The position numbers and the translations under genes are program-made. This document shows positions 23,201 through 35,141 of a DNA stretch of 64,000 nt, piece after piece. The DNA comes from Yamagishiella unicocca (lineage: Eukaryota > Chlorophyta > Chlorophyceae > Chlamydomonadales > Volvocaceae). The stretch is from NCBI GenBank assembly GCA_003116995.1, contig BDSL01000193.1:1-64000 (forward strand). Reading direction: 5' to 3'. Under the pieces are notes generated by a model. The model saw only the letters and a list, made by a program, of their open reading frames with translations. It searched no databases and was not told the DNA's origin. Every line of letters begins with the position of its first letter. The stretch's first letter is position 1.

Positions 23201-24504
23201 AGATCATGCCCTCCCGCACGTATCCACAAACAGTTCTTAGTCTACATGACAGACAATGTATTCAGTTCGAATACTTTGTTGAAACGTGGCTGCTGGGGCC
23301 GGAGCCAGCCGGCATCAGGATGTACGGTGTCACAGCTTCTTGACTGGGCCGTGTCCCCACAATTGGTCTTATGAATTGCGCGGAAGCAGTGCTATATATA
23401 ATATAATTAATAAATTAATAATTAATGCCTAGCCAGTACTGTACGCACAATGTAGTCGTCGTTCTGCCCAGTCAAAGTGGTAACACACGTTCACGAAGGT
23501 CATTCGACAGCCTTGCTGGATGCAAATCCAGTAAACACAAGCTTTTATACTTTTACAGGTGAAGACAGTCCAGCATTTGGACTGCCTTGGATGGCAGGGA
23601 CGACTTGGTGACGAGGATTTGAGTAGAGAAACTGCTTTCACACTTACACGGCAAGCAGCAGTCTGGACGTACGTTCTATTATCAAACGTTTTAGAGGTAA
23701 TTTTGCTGAGGTCTAGCTTGGGGGCGGTGCCACGTTGACTTCGTTGGCCATTGTTAAGGAAGAAGTCAGTCATGGACCGTGTGCATTAATCGATTCCAAA
23801 TCTGACCGCAATTCCTGACCGTATTGCTATTTTGATTACAGGTGCAAGCCCATGCCTACAGCGGTGTGGGATAGGCTGACCACCATGCGGCATCCAAATG
23901 AGTAGCAGGCAAGTGAGCGGCGGGATACCACACCATAGCACCTTCAACTGATGTATGTAGTGCTAGAAGTTGGCCTATGGTACTGGACACCGCTTGTGCA
24001 GTAGTCGGACTGTGGCAGTGGGCGGGGATGATTGTCTACCACTTTTGACTGTATGCACCTACTGACTGCCGCCCACAACCCAGCCGCCCTGCAGGTACAA
24101 GTAAGCTGGGCCTTGCACTGCTAGAGATAACCGCTAAGATGCCATTCAGGGCTGGAAGACAACCTTGACAAGGCATCAAATACCAATGCCATGCATGGAC
24201 GCGTGTGATGCATGGCTGTGTAAGCTGTAGGCCTTTTTTATGGTGCGGGTGGCAGCAGGTGTATGTGTGACTGGTGGGCTGCAGCTTCATATATTATAGG
24301 GGGGTATGTATGTCAATATGCCTATAGCTTTGGATGGTGAGGGTGATACAGCAGCTGTTCCATTTGTATGTTGCGGAGACATGGGTACCTCATGGGTGCC
24401 AAGCAATCAACACGTACGGATCATTGCTTGTAATACAAATTCTATTGGCATTCCATACCTACCGCCCCCAAATTCAGAAGAAATGGATATTCGAATCCGC
24501 CAAT
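23201..24504. other. Unique interior of the 12-kb element
   Basis: No repeat and no convincing coding sequence. 23396-23426 is a run of A and T with TAATTAATAAATTAATAATTAA, unusual in this GC-rich window. Open frames here are under 120 codons and match nothing I know. Confidence 0.5.
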
Positions 24505-24804
24505 TGAGAATCCGCTAAGAAACAGCTAATAACAATTCTGCCTCCCCTGCGAAAGATAAGCAGCTAAACACGTTTGGCGGTTGCGCTAAGTGGTTAAGAA
24601 ATTTGCTAAGAAGGGCGGCACCGGCAATTTCTTACCACTAAGTTATTAAGAAAGGGTATTGCCGCTACCGTGTTGCTTAGCGTTGCTTAGCATTTTTCTT
24701 AGCTAAGAGAGCGTTAAGTCGGTTTCCGTGCGTGCTCAGCAGCCCTTGAGTCTGCTTAGCGGGCCCGCCCTCCTGCTGTTTCTCAGCCTGTTAAGCTGCT
24801 AAAT
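24505..24804. repeat. Right subterminal GCTAAG/CTTAGC motif cluster
   Basis: About ten GCTAA or TTAGC words occur in 300 bp, including GCTTAGCGTTGCTTAGC and CTTAGCTAAG, the latter also present inside the left end. Confidence 0.75.
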
Positions 24805-24832
24805 CACTGATTTAACCCATATAGCCGTTTGG
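24805..24832 (-). repeat. Right terminal inverted repeat of the 12-kb element
   Basis: 28-bp partner of 12785-12812. The OPR-A first-exon donor region follows after a few bases. Confidence 0.9.
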
Positions 24833-25299
24833 GCCCACCGCTCCGCAGCGCCACCTACCCCAGGAGCTCGTGATCGAGGCGCGGTCCATGCAGCTGCAGG
24901 AACCGCTGCAAGCTGTGGCATGTACGGCAAGCGACCAGTTCTCCTCCCAGGCCCCCCCACTGCCCGCTTGGGCCCACCGGCTCGAGGGAGGCGCGGTTCG
25001 GAGGGGGCGGGGGGGCGACCCGTATCGCCGCCGTGGGTCGCACCCGGCGGCCGTTCCAGCTGTGGCTTGTGGATTTCTGATACCGCCGCAGCGGCCAGCG
25101 GTGGCCACTGGGCGGACGCAAGCAGGCGCCCGCCGTGTCGCGTACCCCCCTCAGTTGTCAGCGGGGGTGCCTCTCCCACGAGCCCCTCCTCGAGCTCAGG
25201 TGGAGGCTGACCCGCAGTGTCGTAGCGCAGTGGAGGAATCAGCGCCGCGACAGTATGATTCACCGCGCCGTTTACCGCTATCTGCAAGGAAGGCGCCAT

Positions 25300-26167
25300 C
25301 CTGGAGCACGAGTGACCCGGTCAGGGGGCGGGGGTCTGGCCAGGGAGGGAAACGGTTTGAGGAGTCGGTTGTTTAAGGCGACATGTTGGAGGACTTGGTA
25401 AGGTGGCGGCTGGACAGCGGAGCACAGTGACGCCCCCACAGGCCCCGACCCGCTGCAGCAGGAGGGCCGATCAAGTGGGTTTCTGGGGTAGAAAGCCATG
25501 ACGCCATTGATGCTGCCCGGACAAACCCTCATTCATTTCTTGTGCGGGCACGTGGGGACACATTACTCGGTACGATATGCTGCATGCTGCTGTCAGTCAT
25601 CATTGGCGCCAGCTTCGGATACTTTAGCTGCCTTGTCGTTCAATAGCAGTGACTGAATAATGCGGGAGGTGGTAAAAGCGCAGGACGCAGTCCATGTCTT
25701 ACTGGGTCAATTGCGACGCGAGCATCCTTCCGGTTTGCGGGTTGCGGGAACTGCTGGGCCTTGCACGACAGTATTGCGAAACACATGGGAGATATGTTGC
25801 CCGGAAGATGTTCCTCGACGGGACTCATGTTGCGTCAGGAGCAAAGGCGCATACACCTTGTTAGGGTTTACGGATAACGAGAAGCCAATAAGACGAGAGA
25901 GAAATTTATCGACTAAGTGTACAATACCCCGCCAAATGAACGGGACCAACTTGCAGTAAACCTGCGCATATTCGCTGGACCGGAAACAATTTTACATGAG
26001 TAGCTCAAAGCTGCTATGGAGACACGAATCGTGCCTAGAAGCAAGCAATTCTAGTACTTACCTGTGCCTGCGACCCTGATTTGTCAGTCTACCCAACCAA
26101 ACACGCCGGTTATTATCAAGTGGATCAAGTACTTTATCTTTTTGAAGCTGTTGCAGCAGAGCCGCCC
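25300..26167. other. Spacer between OPR-A first exon and ANK3
   Basis: A divergent intergenic region, nearly repeated at 36504-37514 between OPR-B and ANK4. It should contain promoters for both flanking genes. I see no TATA box I would trust and no coding sequence. Confidence 0.5.
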
Positions 26168-28777
26168 ATGTCACAGCGGCAGTCGACGCATTTGCTGGAC
26201 GAGGCGGCGACTTTTTCAGCGGCACGAGTATGGTCTCCGGACATAGTGGAGAATGTCGTGCGCTTCCTGTGCCCTAATGAGGTCGCGTGCACTATCCGCT
26301 TGGTGGACAAAGCCACTTCGCTGCAGTTCGGCCAGTACACGATTGTTCGGCTTTCTGATCCATCACCTCACCACGCATTTAAGGATCGCTGGGGCGTGCC
26401 AGACGCCATGCGTTCGCTCACTCTCCTACGGAGGAAAGAGATAGTTTGCCTGACAGCGGTCAGCGGCAGCTTACCTAACCTGAAAGTGGCGTTTGAGTGT
26501 GCGGGTTGTGCCTTCCCGGCCTTGACAGCCGCTTACGACAGCGCGGATGTCCTCACTGCTGCCGCAGCCACTGGGCGGCTGGAGGTGTGCCGGTGGCTTC
26601 GGCAGCGTGGCTGCCCCTGGGGCAAGTCGCTGGCCGCAGCAGCACAGGCAGGCCACCAGGTGGTGTGCGAGTGGCTCCTGGACAACGGCTGCCCCTGGGA
26701 TGTTAAAGCCATCTACGCTGCTGCCCGCGGCGGCCACGTGAGCCTGATGGAGTGGCTGATGGAAACGAACCGTATCCATTCATTACAAATTGTAATCGCG
26801 GTGGCTGAGGGCTGCGACCTGGCGACACTGAAACGGTTTTGCAGCGAGGTTTGGGGGGAGCTAGAAGTGGCGCCCCAAGATGACAGGATGACGCTGTGGG
26901 GCGCTGCCAGCAGCCCCACAGCGGACTGGCAGGCCAAGGTCGAGTGGCTGGAGGAGAAGGGCTGCTGTCGACGCGATCCCGCTCCCTGCACTTACGCCGC
27001 ATCCCGACCGGACGCAGCTGACCGCCTAGTGTGGCTGCGGCAGCGGGGCTACCCGGCAGACGTAACTGCCCTAAAGGAGGCCGCCCGCAACGGCAACCTG
27101 GCTGCTGTGACGTTCCTGCTGGCGGAGGGTGTACGAGCCGGCGGGGACGAGCGCGCTGGACGCGAAGCCGCTCGAGGTGGCCACCTGGCCGTCCTGGAAG
27201 CTCTGCACGCCCACGGCTGGCCCCTGGATGCCTCACTCATTGCCGGAGTCGCAGCCTCTGGTGGGCACCTGGCAGTGGTGGCTTGGGCGGTGGAGACGCT
27301 CGGTGCCACGATAGCGAGTATGGACCCCGACGACGCCGCCATGTCAGGCAGTGTGGAGCTGCTGTCCTGGCTGCACGAGCACGGCTGCGAATGGGGGGAG
27401 AACACTTTTGCCGCCGCTGCAGTGAGTGGCTGCGAGGAGGCACTGGAGTGGCTGCTGGATCACGGCTGCCCCATGACGGTGGGTGCCTCATGGCGCTAGG
27501 CCCCGTGGGCTGATGGCGGTTGGCCGGTTTTTTCGTTGACTTAGCGAGACTTCGGGCTTGGGAAACTGCGGTTTTCATGTGAGGGGGCATGGTGGGGAAC
27601 CCATTAACTATCGAGCTCATGGCTGCCATACAGCTGCGAGGTTATTTGGGTGCCCACATCTATTCAAGGGGGGTGGCGACTGCAATAGGTACTAGGGTGA
27701 TGGGTGCCGGCTTGCACATGCACGATGGGTTCTGTTGACTAGCCCGAGAGTGCAACGTAAGACGGTACTTGCGTATGTCTCAGGCGGGTCACGACCCCGC
27801 AGACTCTTTAGGTTTTCAGCAATGTCTAGAGTCCCCGTCTACTGGACGGCAAAGACGATTTATAGGGCCGGCACGGAAAGTTCGGCAGCCGTGCCGTACA
27901 AGCGTCATCAGCCTTCCAGAACACAATCTAGAAGATGCCCTTTCAGCTCCAAAAAATGCCCTTTCAGCTCCGCTTGCTAGAGGAATTTCAGCTGTATTTC
28001 AGCGGCTAGTGAATCAGCCTTTCTGCGAAGTATCTGCATATGTTTCGCGTGGTTCTGCTGGGTTCACGCTACAACAGGTTCGGTCCGGGTGTGGTTGCGT
28101 CAGCCAGGGTGGTGCTGCTGTGCGTGGTGGCCCTGGTGGGGGCACAGGGGGGAAACAGGGAGGTCGCAACGGGAAATGGAGGGTTACCGAAATTAACAGA
28201 CATCCGAACCAGGCCCAACGATGCTAGGTAAGGAAAAGGGGCTGAGGGTTTCGTTTCATTCGGGAGATATCGCATAAGGACGATGACGGTCTGAAGCATC
28301 TGAAGGGTGCGGGTGGAGAAGGCGGGATGCTGGTTTAGGGCGGGTTCGGCATTGCTGTCCGAAGTAAATCTCCAGGGCACAATTCAGGTAGTTTCAATCC
28401 GCAACCGCCCACATCTTATTGTCATGTTAATCCCTCAACGCAACATTCCTTCCCCTCCTCAGGACAACGGTCAGCCGTACAGTGTCGCTTCTAAGAACAA
28501 CGACCTGGCTACACTGCGCTGCTTGCGGCGGCTGGGCTGCCCCTGGGGCCCCGACATGGGGACCTTAACAAACTGGTCCTGGCGCACGTTAGAGTTTCCC
28601 GTGCTGCGCTGGCTGGTAGAAGCGGGCTACCCGGTGGATTGGGACACAGCAGTGCACGCGGTGGATCTGCGGATACAGGAGGATCGGCACGAGGTGCTGG
28701 CGTGGCTGGCAGCCGAACGGAAGCAGCGATTAGGTGCATCGCAGTATCAGATGTCGCGACAGTCATGGTGGCAGTAG
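26168..28777 (+). CDS. ANK3, intact F-box-like/ankyrin-type repeat protein
   Basis: Two exons (26168-27478 and 28463-28777) join in phase 0 (ACG|GTGGGT to CTCCTCAG|GAC) and encode 541 residues. The ATG is the first in frame; upstream the frame is open only from a TTG. Residues 20-60 (ARVWSPDIVENVVRFLCPNE, then VDKATSLQF) resemble an F-box-like segment. The rest is a series of about 30-residue helical repeats of the type LEVCRWLRQRGCPWG, HQVVCEWLLDNGCPW, DAADRLVWLRQRGYP, HLAVLEALHAHGWPLD and VELLSWLHEHGCEW. These are ankyrin-like units with the second helix ending in WL and a CPW turn. A role in protein binding, perhaps as a ubiquitin-ligase adaptor, is inference. The intron is 984 bp. Confidence 0.85.
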
Positions 28778-29072
28778 CATATCCCCCGGGCGCGCTGGGA
28801 GTGCAAGCGCTGCAGACGCTTGATGTCCCGGACAAGGGTTAGTTGGGGCGAGGTTGGCCCTCCCCCATCCCTTGCAGGGGGGTACTCAGGGTCAGGTGGT
28901 GTGTGTTGGCCCGGCATCCGGCGCTGTCCTGACCTTAGGTCTGATTACGTCCCGGCTGGCCGCTGCTCCCTTTTCTCCTCCTCCTTGTGCTCTAGGTGCT
29001 GGCCCGTTCTGGTGGGGACCTCCTTGCGCCTCATGTGGGGTTCTCCTGTTCGGCTTGTTGAGGCGCTGTGCC
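28778..29072. other. ANK3 3' flank
   Basis: From about 28812 it matches 8104-8363 behind ANK2, but here the LINE fragment that lies between ANK2 and this block is missing. No gene. Confidence 0.55.
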
Positions 29073-29312
29073 GGTTGTCTTGACTGAGGGGCTGCTGGTG
29101 GTCTTGACTGAGGGGCTGCTGGTGGTCTTGACTGAGGGGCTGCTGGTGGTCTTGACTGAGGGGCTGCTGGTGGTCTTGACTGAGGGGCTGCTGGTGGTCT
29201 TGACTGAGGGGCTGCTGGTGGTCTTGACTGAGGGGCTGCTGGTGGTCTTGACTGAGGGGCTGCTGGTGGTCTTGACTGAGGGGCTGCTGGTGGTCTTGAC
29301 TGAGGGGCTGCT
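29073..29312 (+). repeat. 24-bp minisatellite, 10 copies
   Basis: This is the same unit as 8364-8467, here ten copies in a row without visible substitutions until the last. Confidence 0.95.
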
Positions 29313-29473
29313 TGGGCTGCAGTTGGTGATAGGGAACTACTTCCCCCTGAGTGGTTGGTGCCGCTGTTTGCTCACTGGACCCTTGTCCGGGGTTTCTGAT
29401 GGCTTGCCGTATCTTGGTCGACTGGTTTTTCCCCTTCTCCCTGCATCCCTTTCAGTGTCAGGCGCTGGTTAAA

Positions 29474-31110
29474 TGGTTGTTGTTGTAACGGTTACAGTGG
29501 GTTCGAGACGAAAAGGTAGAAGCATCGGGCACATCGCCTGACACTAAGGGAGACGGAGGAGACAGCGACCGACGTGCACCGGAACAAAGGCAAACCACCA
29601 GAACACCAATCGACAGGCCGTAGGCAAAAGGAGCAGCAGCCAGCACCCCAGGGGGAATTTGCACTAGAGGCTCCCCTATCAGGAGCCGACCACCAACGGT
29701 GGCGGGAATGTACGGGGGCGCTGGAAGCGTTGCTAGCTGAGGTGCCAACCCCGTGGAAGCAAGCAGCGGCACTGGTGATGCCGGTTTCCTCCCAGGGTAT
29801 ACCCCACGTTCTACCTGGGACAGAGGAAGTGGGGTCCATGCTCACCGCACGGTTGGGGTGGCGGTTGGGCGGGGGGGAGCCGCTGGCGCTGCGGGATATG
29901 ACTGTTCGGGTTGGGACGGCTGTGCAATTGGTCGAGTTCGCGGACGCCCGGCGGGCCGCGCATGAGAAATTTGTGCGCGAAGCGCTTGGGGGGACCGGGC
30001 CTGTCCTGCCAGCGGCCCTGAATGCCTTGCAGCAAGTGTTCCGGCGGCTCTGGTCTGGCATGAAGTGGGAGCCGGCCTATAAGGAGGGATGGTGGCGGTT
30101 GGCTGTGGATGGGATCCCCCTCCTCGGGAACTCTCACATGCGGACGGCAGCAGCAGCCCCTTGTGGGTGCGGTGTGTCGGCTGGAGAGTCTTCAGGGGCG
30201 GGTACCCCCCGCTTACACCACTTTTGGTTCTGCCCGGTGGCTCAAGCAGTGACTGCCCAACTCGAGACCCAGCTCGGTGCAGGGGTGACACGGGCGCAAG
30301 TTTGGTTGGTACAAGCACCTATCGGGGTACAGTCCTGCGTCTGGGATGTAGTAGTCCTGGCGGCTATTACTGCCATGGAGGTGGGGCGCCGTTTTATGGC
30401 CGCGGCCTTGAAAAGGGCGGGGGCTGGTGGTCCCCCTCTTACTCCGGGTAGTGGTCTTCTGGATCGCGCCGTTCGCCGTGGGGTGGTGGAGTTTTGGGCC
30501 CTTTTGAGGGGCTTTGCTGCGCTGGGGCTTCCCCAGAAAGGATGGGATGCAGTGGGGCCTCGGCATCCTTTCTTGCGGGTTGTCGCCAATCGCCTTATGT
30601 GCGGGGGACCGGCTGAGGTACTGGTGGATTCCTGATCGGCTCGGGTTGTCTTGGGGAGCGGGGTTTCCCGTGCTTCATACTTTCTGGATATATAAGCGTG
30701 TTGAGCCCTGCTAGGGGTCCGTGCCTTATGGGATGAGAGGTGGCGGGTTCCGATGTTTGCATCGTTGCGGCGCTTCACTGGTTCGTCGGGTGCTGGGCTG
30801 TTAGGTTGGTTGGCGGCCAGTTCCTGATAGGGGAGCCTCTAGTGCAAATTCCCCCTGGGGTGCTGGCTGCTGCTCTGTATGCCTACGGCCTGTCAACTTG
30901 GTGTTCTGGTGGTTTGCCTTTGTTTCGGTGCATGTCGGTATTTGTTTCCTCCGTCTTGTTCAGTGTCAGGCGATGCGCCCGATGGTTCTACCTCTTGGTC
31001 TGGAACCCACTGTAACCGTTACAACAATCAACCAACCTAACAGACCAGCAACCGACGAACCAGTGAAGTGCCGCAACGATGCGATCAGCGGGACCGTCCG
31101 CCTCTCATCC
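29474..31110. repeat. LINE segment enclosed by long inverted repeats
   Basis: 29474-29701 reappears in inverted orientation at about 30808-31032 (roughly 225 bp, most positions matching by eye). A second, shorter inverted pair is formed by about 30728-30808 and 31030-31110. The order is b, reading frame, a, b-inverted, a-inverted. The right half therefore looks like an a-b junction from a head-to-tail LINE array, placed in the opposite direction. Confidence 0.75.
29574..30635 (+). pseudogene. C-terminal part of a LINE ORF2
   Basis: A 353-codon open frame without the reverse transcriptase core. It has the features of the region after the RT in L1-like elements: WWRLAVDGIPLLG followed by a zinc-knuckle-like C197-x-C199 ... 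H215-H216 ... C220 (PCGCG and HHFWFCPVAQAV), then VWDVVVLAAITAMEVGRRF and a final EFWALLRGF segment. The frame begins at a GTG, with no ATG at the start, so it is a 5'-truncated copy. The lack of stops suggests a recent arrival. Related decayed pieces are at 7760-8112 and 43386-43690. Confidence 0.7.
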
Positions 31111-31129
31111 CGAAAAGCACGGAAAGTGT

Positions 31130-32407
31130 CGGGCAGGTGGTGACAAGTAAAAGGGGGGAGAGATGGCTCGTTTACCCGACATAGGCAGGAGACGGAGGGC
31201 AGAAAGAAACCCGGCGACTAGTTTGGAATACGCGTTTGGATTTCGCATGCGGTATCCAATTTGATTTTGATACCGCAGCCTGCGGTTAAGGCTCCGCCAA
31301 CACCGTTCTAGAGGAAAGGGAACCGACTACCGCACGGGTTTGCACCGACGTTTGGGGAGCACGTGGGAGAACTTGGGATGTGGGCTGGACAGGCAAGTGA
31401 TGGGGGGGGTCGTAAGGGGCATGAGATTGGCGACGATGCTGCGCTTGTGTATGTGACCGTCAGCGGATCCAACACACATCGCATGGACGGAGCATGCGGG
31501 AGGACCGTGGGCGGGGCACGTAGGAGTTTGAGGATGTGATGGCAGTGTCGCAAACCATGCAGCGTGGCGGCGGGCTGGATGCACGACCGGGCTGTACGGC
31601 AGGCGCTGCTTCGACACACGTGTCCACCCTTCAATGACCTGACCCGTGGTCACCTTTGGTCACCCCTTCGTCTTTTCGGGCACCCCTTCGTGTCTTGGCT
31701 ACTTACTTGGCTTTGCATTTACTTACAACAGCGACGTCCCGTCCGACGAGGGCGCCGCGATGCACGCCGCCAGCTGCCGACACTCCGCCTCACAGACACG
31801 CCTGCCACTCCATCTCACAGACACAACAACTGCTTGCTGGCCGTCCAACTGGTACGTACCCGACCAGCAGAGGTCACGGCCAACGTGCGCATCTTTTCAG
31901 CGCATCCCTCCGCCGCATGCTTCACTCTTCAACCTCGTCAGCCCCGGCAGCATCACAAGCAGACACAGGGCCCATGAGCCACGACAACGCTCTCCGCACC
32001 ACCAGCGCTGCCCTGCCCAAGAACGGCAACCGCACCAGCCGCTCAAGCTATTGCACCCTTCGCAAGACCCCGCTACCACCGCGGCCACTCCTGGACATTG
32101 CAAGCAGGGGCCCCTCGGCGCCCGCTGCCGCTGTGCACCAGTGCTCCTACCCCCCCTTCCACATCGCCACCGCATGGCGCGCACCTATGGTGCACACCTA
32201 CGGTGCATACCTGCCTGTCTACCTATACCTACCTGCCTACCATACACGCACATACACATAAAATAAAACATCGGCTGAGCATCACTTCGCCCCTGACCCC
32301 CGAAGAATCCCACAAGTCCTGCGAAATCTCCAAAGCCCCGGAAGAGGTGTCGATGCCGCCGCAATCCGGCTTGGTTGCTACACGCGGTGGGAGTCGGGGG
32401 GCCGGGG
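31130..32407 (+). repeat. 1.28-kb duplicated element, copy 1
   Basis: It is nearly the same as 44445-45740, and each copy lies directly downstream of an OPR gene (B here, C there). It starts near a purine-rich stretch (GGAGACGGAGGGCAG) and ends in an A-rich ACATAAAATAAAAC followed by about 150 bp. It contains an imperfect palindrome near 31255-31300 (GATACCGCAGCCTGCGGT). Open frames of about 200 codons exist, but they overlap in several frames, so coding is doubtful. Origin unknown; a truncated retroelement is possible. Confidence 0.6.
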
Positions 32408-34394
32408 AGTGGTGCGGATGACCGGTAAGTTAAAAGGCAGAGAGGCTCCAAGTCGTTGAGCGCCCAGTTGGCGGTTGCGTACTGCAGCGCGGCCTTGCCC
32501 CCACAGTCCGGCGGAGCGGACGAGGCTGCGGCGAAGCGTGCTCCGACTCCACCCCCACCGCACCCTTACCACGGCACCCTGACTGCCCGCTACCGCCACA
32601 CCGCCACGTTGCTACTGCCGCTGCTCCCCACTCTCCACCCGCAGCCCCCGGTCCTGCTCCTCGACCCCCTGCCCTGCTTCGCTGGCTGCCTTGGCTGCTG
32701 CCTCGCCCCGCTCAGCCGCGCCTGCGTTCGCGCCGGGCGTCGGCAGCAGCGCCGGCTCGTAGCCCATGGCGCGGTAGGTGCGGTGCAGCTCCAGCAGCTG
32801 CTCCGGAACCAGCGCGCCGGCTGCCAGGCGCTGCCGCGACTGCGCCTCGTGGCGCCGCAGCCAGTCGGGGCTGAGCCTCAGCCTCGCCGCCGCGACCCCC
32901 TGCAGCAGCACCACCAGGTCCACACCGTTGAACTGGTCCGCGAGCTGGTCCGCGCGAGGCAGCAGCTCCTGCAGCAGCTGCCCGCACAGCTGCCGCACGC
33001 CGCTGCACCGCCCGGCGCGGCGAGCCACGCACCCTACGGCGAAGATAGCGTTGGCGCACTGGCGCGCCGTCAGCGGCGGAGCCGCCGCCGCCTCCTTCGC
33101 CGCCACCTCCGTCGCCGCCGCCTCCCCCGCCACCTCACCGCCGCTGCCGCCGGAGCTGGCGCCCACTCCGATGGAGCGCACACGCACCAGCAGCGCCGCC
33201 AGAGCCGAGGACATGCGCGCCGGCGGCAGGTGCGGCGAGACGCGCGTGGTCGCCAGCAGCACCGAAACCAACGTGGTGGTCCGCAAGCGGCCGTGGAAGG
33301 GCTCCAGCTGGCAAGCCAGCGAGTTGAGCAGGTCGCCGTCGGCGGCGCGGTAGCCCAGGCCGCTGCACAGCTTGGCCATGGCCAGCAGCACCATCACGCA
33401 GTCCGCCGGCTGGTAGCGGGGCAGGCCGGCGCGCAGCGCCACACAGCAGTCCAGCATCCAGTCCTCGTGGGGGCGCCAGTCCAAGCTGGCCAGGCCCCAC
33501 AGCGTGCCGGCCAGCTCCTGGGGCGGGAAGCAGCCCAGGCTCGGCTGCACGGCGGAGCAGAAGTGCAGGAGCCACGTGCCGGAGGGGCGGTAGGACAGGC
33601 GCACCAGCGCCCACAGCAGGTTGTTGTACGCCTGGGGCGGCAGCGGCAGCGACAGCGCAGAAGGAGGAGGAGGGGACCAGTCGGCGCTGGAGGCACCGCC
33701 GCCGCCGCGCTGCAGCCGCTGCCTCAGCCTCAGCTGCTGCCGCCTCCAGAGCTCCTTCTGGCGCTGGGATGCTGCCTGGTGCGCCGCTGCGCCGGGCGGC
33801 TGCAGCGCCTGCTGCTGCGTGGAGACGCCCAGCGGGTGCGGGTCTCGCGGGTGCTGCAGCACCGCCGCGCGGCAGTAGCGCAGGAAGGCCGTGGTCCACT
33901 TGCGGTCGGGGCGGTAGCGCATGCGCCCCAGCGCCCACGCCAGCATGGTCAGCCCCTGCGCGTCCATGCTGTTGAACCGCCGCTGCGCCTGCCACATGAA
34001 GTGCCGCATCCACTCCGCCGGCGGTCGCACGCCCAGCACCGCGATGCTGTAGAGCACGTTGACCACGGCGGTGCCGCTGGCGAAGGTGCGTGTGGCCGCC
34101 TCGCAGCGCTGCAGGAAGGCGCGCAGCCACTCCGGGCCCGGGTCCAGGCGCATCGTCGCCAGCGCCCAGATGGTCATCGAGAGCTCCTCGCCGCCGTAGT
34201 CCGCCATGGCGGCGCGAGATGCCGCCAGCAGCGCCTCGAGGGCGGGGTACGGCGGCGGCGTCCGCAGCAGCGCCATGCCGTACAGCGTCATGGACAGCTC
34301 GACGGGGCGGGCGGTGTGCAGGCGGGGCAGCAGGCCGGCAAGCAGCTCCGCAGACCAGGACCCATCCAGGGTGAAGCCGAAGTCTCGATGGTAC

Positions 34395-35141
34395 CTGGGG
34401 TGTGAGGTGGGAGGGGCGGGAGGTGGGAGGTGAGTGGCGCGAAACGCAGCGGAGACGCGCAGTGAGATTGAGTGCGGGCGGGTGAGAGCACCGCGGCTAC
34501 GTTCAGCAGGCAAGCTGCGAGCCGCCTACTAGGCTGGGGAGTGATGAGCAGGTTCCGAGTGTGTTTGAGAGGGCACCGGGCTGTGTGTTGAGAGTGCTCC
34601 GTGCGCTGCCGGCAACACAAAACCAAAAGCGCCGCCGGCAGTGCTCCAACATGTGGTTGGGTTGCGTCAGCTACTTGACCTCCGCTGCTCTAACCTAGGG
34701 GGAGCCACCACCACCAGGTGGGTCCGACGCGAGGGGCATCTGCAACACACCCTGCCTTTGTTCAACCCATCATGGCCTAGATCAAGCGAGGTTACGCTCG
34801 TCTCACTACAGGTTTTCCACTTGCTCGACCCAGCCTCACCCCCTTACCCCTCAGCACACATATGTTGCACCACAGCTGATCCCACCTGCCCTGGTATCGG
34901 CTGATTCCACCTGCCCTGGTATCGGCTGACACCACACAGATCGAATCGCCTGTTCGACATCATAACAAGCGCGCAGCGCTTCACTCCCAACGCCAGCCGG
35001 TGCGGCCCCATAACCCCTAACCGCCACCCTCCCCCTCCCGCCTCCTTCGTGAACCCTTTTGCATCACCGCCCCCAACCTAAACCCGACCGATCCCACCCC
35101 GACTCCACGTCCCCCCACACCACCCTACCAGCCCCGAGCAG
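34395..35141. other. OPR-B intron sequence and junction with foreign segment
   Basis: 34395-34960 is almost identical to 47857-48440 in OPR-C, with no coding sequence. After about 35060 the similarity to OPR-C is lost. Confidence 0.55.

Larger units (their letters stand above)
12785..24832. mobile_element. 12-kb TIR element inserted in the OPR-A intron
   Basis: OPR-B and OPR-C run without a break from a CCCC-rich tract into CTCCGCAGCGCCACC, the start of the exon-1 donor region. In OPR-A that junction is split by 12,048 bp. The two ends are 28-bp inverted repeats with two mismatches, starting CCAAACGGCTATATGGGTTA. Just inside both ends are clustered TTAGC/GCTAA motifs, as expected for transposase-binding subterminal repeats. 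Apart from the nested Harbinger unit I find no transposase, so the element looks non-autonomous, with about 5.8 kb of its own sequence, mainly tandem repeats. The C-rich target hides any target duplication, so the superfamily is open. Confidence 0.85.
9466..25299 (-). pseudogene. OPR-A, octotricopeptide-like gene, disrupted
   Basis: This is a member of a family with OPR-like helical repeats; such proteins are usually organelle-targeted RNA-binding factors. Reverse-strand pieces are first exon 25299-24859, middle exon 12093-11840 and last exon 10956-9466. The middle exon joins the last in phase (AG plus G). Lesions against OPR-B and OPR-C are: a 12-kb element in the intron between first and middle exons; a one-base shift in the first exon; about 67 bp missing and 8 bp added near 10560-10600; CAG to TAG at 10411-10413; a Leu-Pro hexanucleotide expansion; and an in-frame loss of about 130 residues near 9695. 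It is a pseudogene, although the last 190 codons remain open. Confidence 0.75.

Noticed and set aside
26081..26167. N-terminal extension of ANK3 (and of ANK1 and ANK4) starting MSVYP
   Set aside because: It would start at TTG; the first ATG is the conserved MSQRQ.
29068..29472. 134-codon frame of VVLTEGLL repeats
   Set aside because: Product of a 24-bp non-coding minisatellite; copy number differs between paralogous sites.
31564..32266. Possible 200-codon genes in the 1.28-kb element
   Set aside because: Several overlapping frames are open and small indels between the two copies change which frame is open, so no protein is conserved.
32456..34405. 649-codon forward open frame opposite OPR-B, and the similar one at 46074-47867
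   Set aside because: Gln/Arg/His-rich shadow of the OPR last exon in GC-rich DNA; no family features, while the reverse strand has clear OPR repeats.
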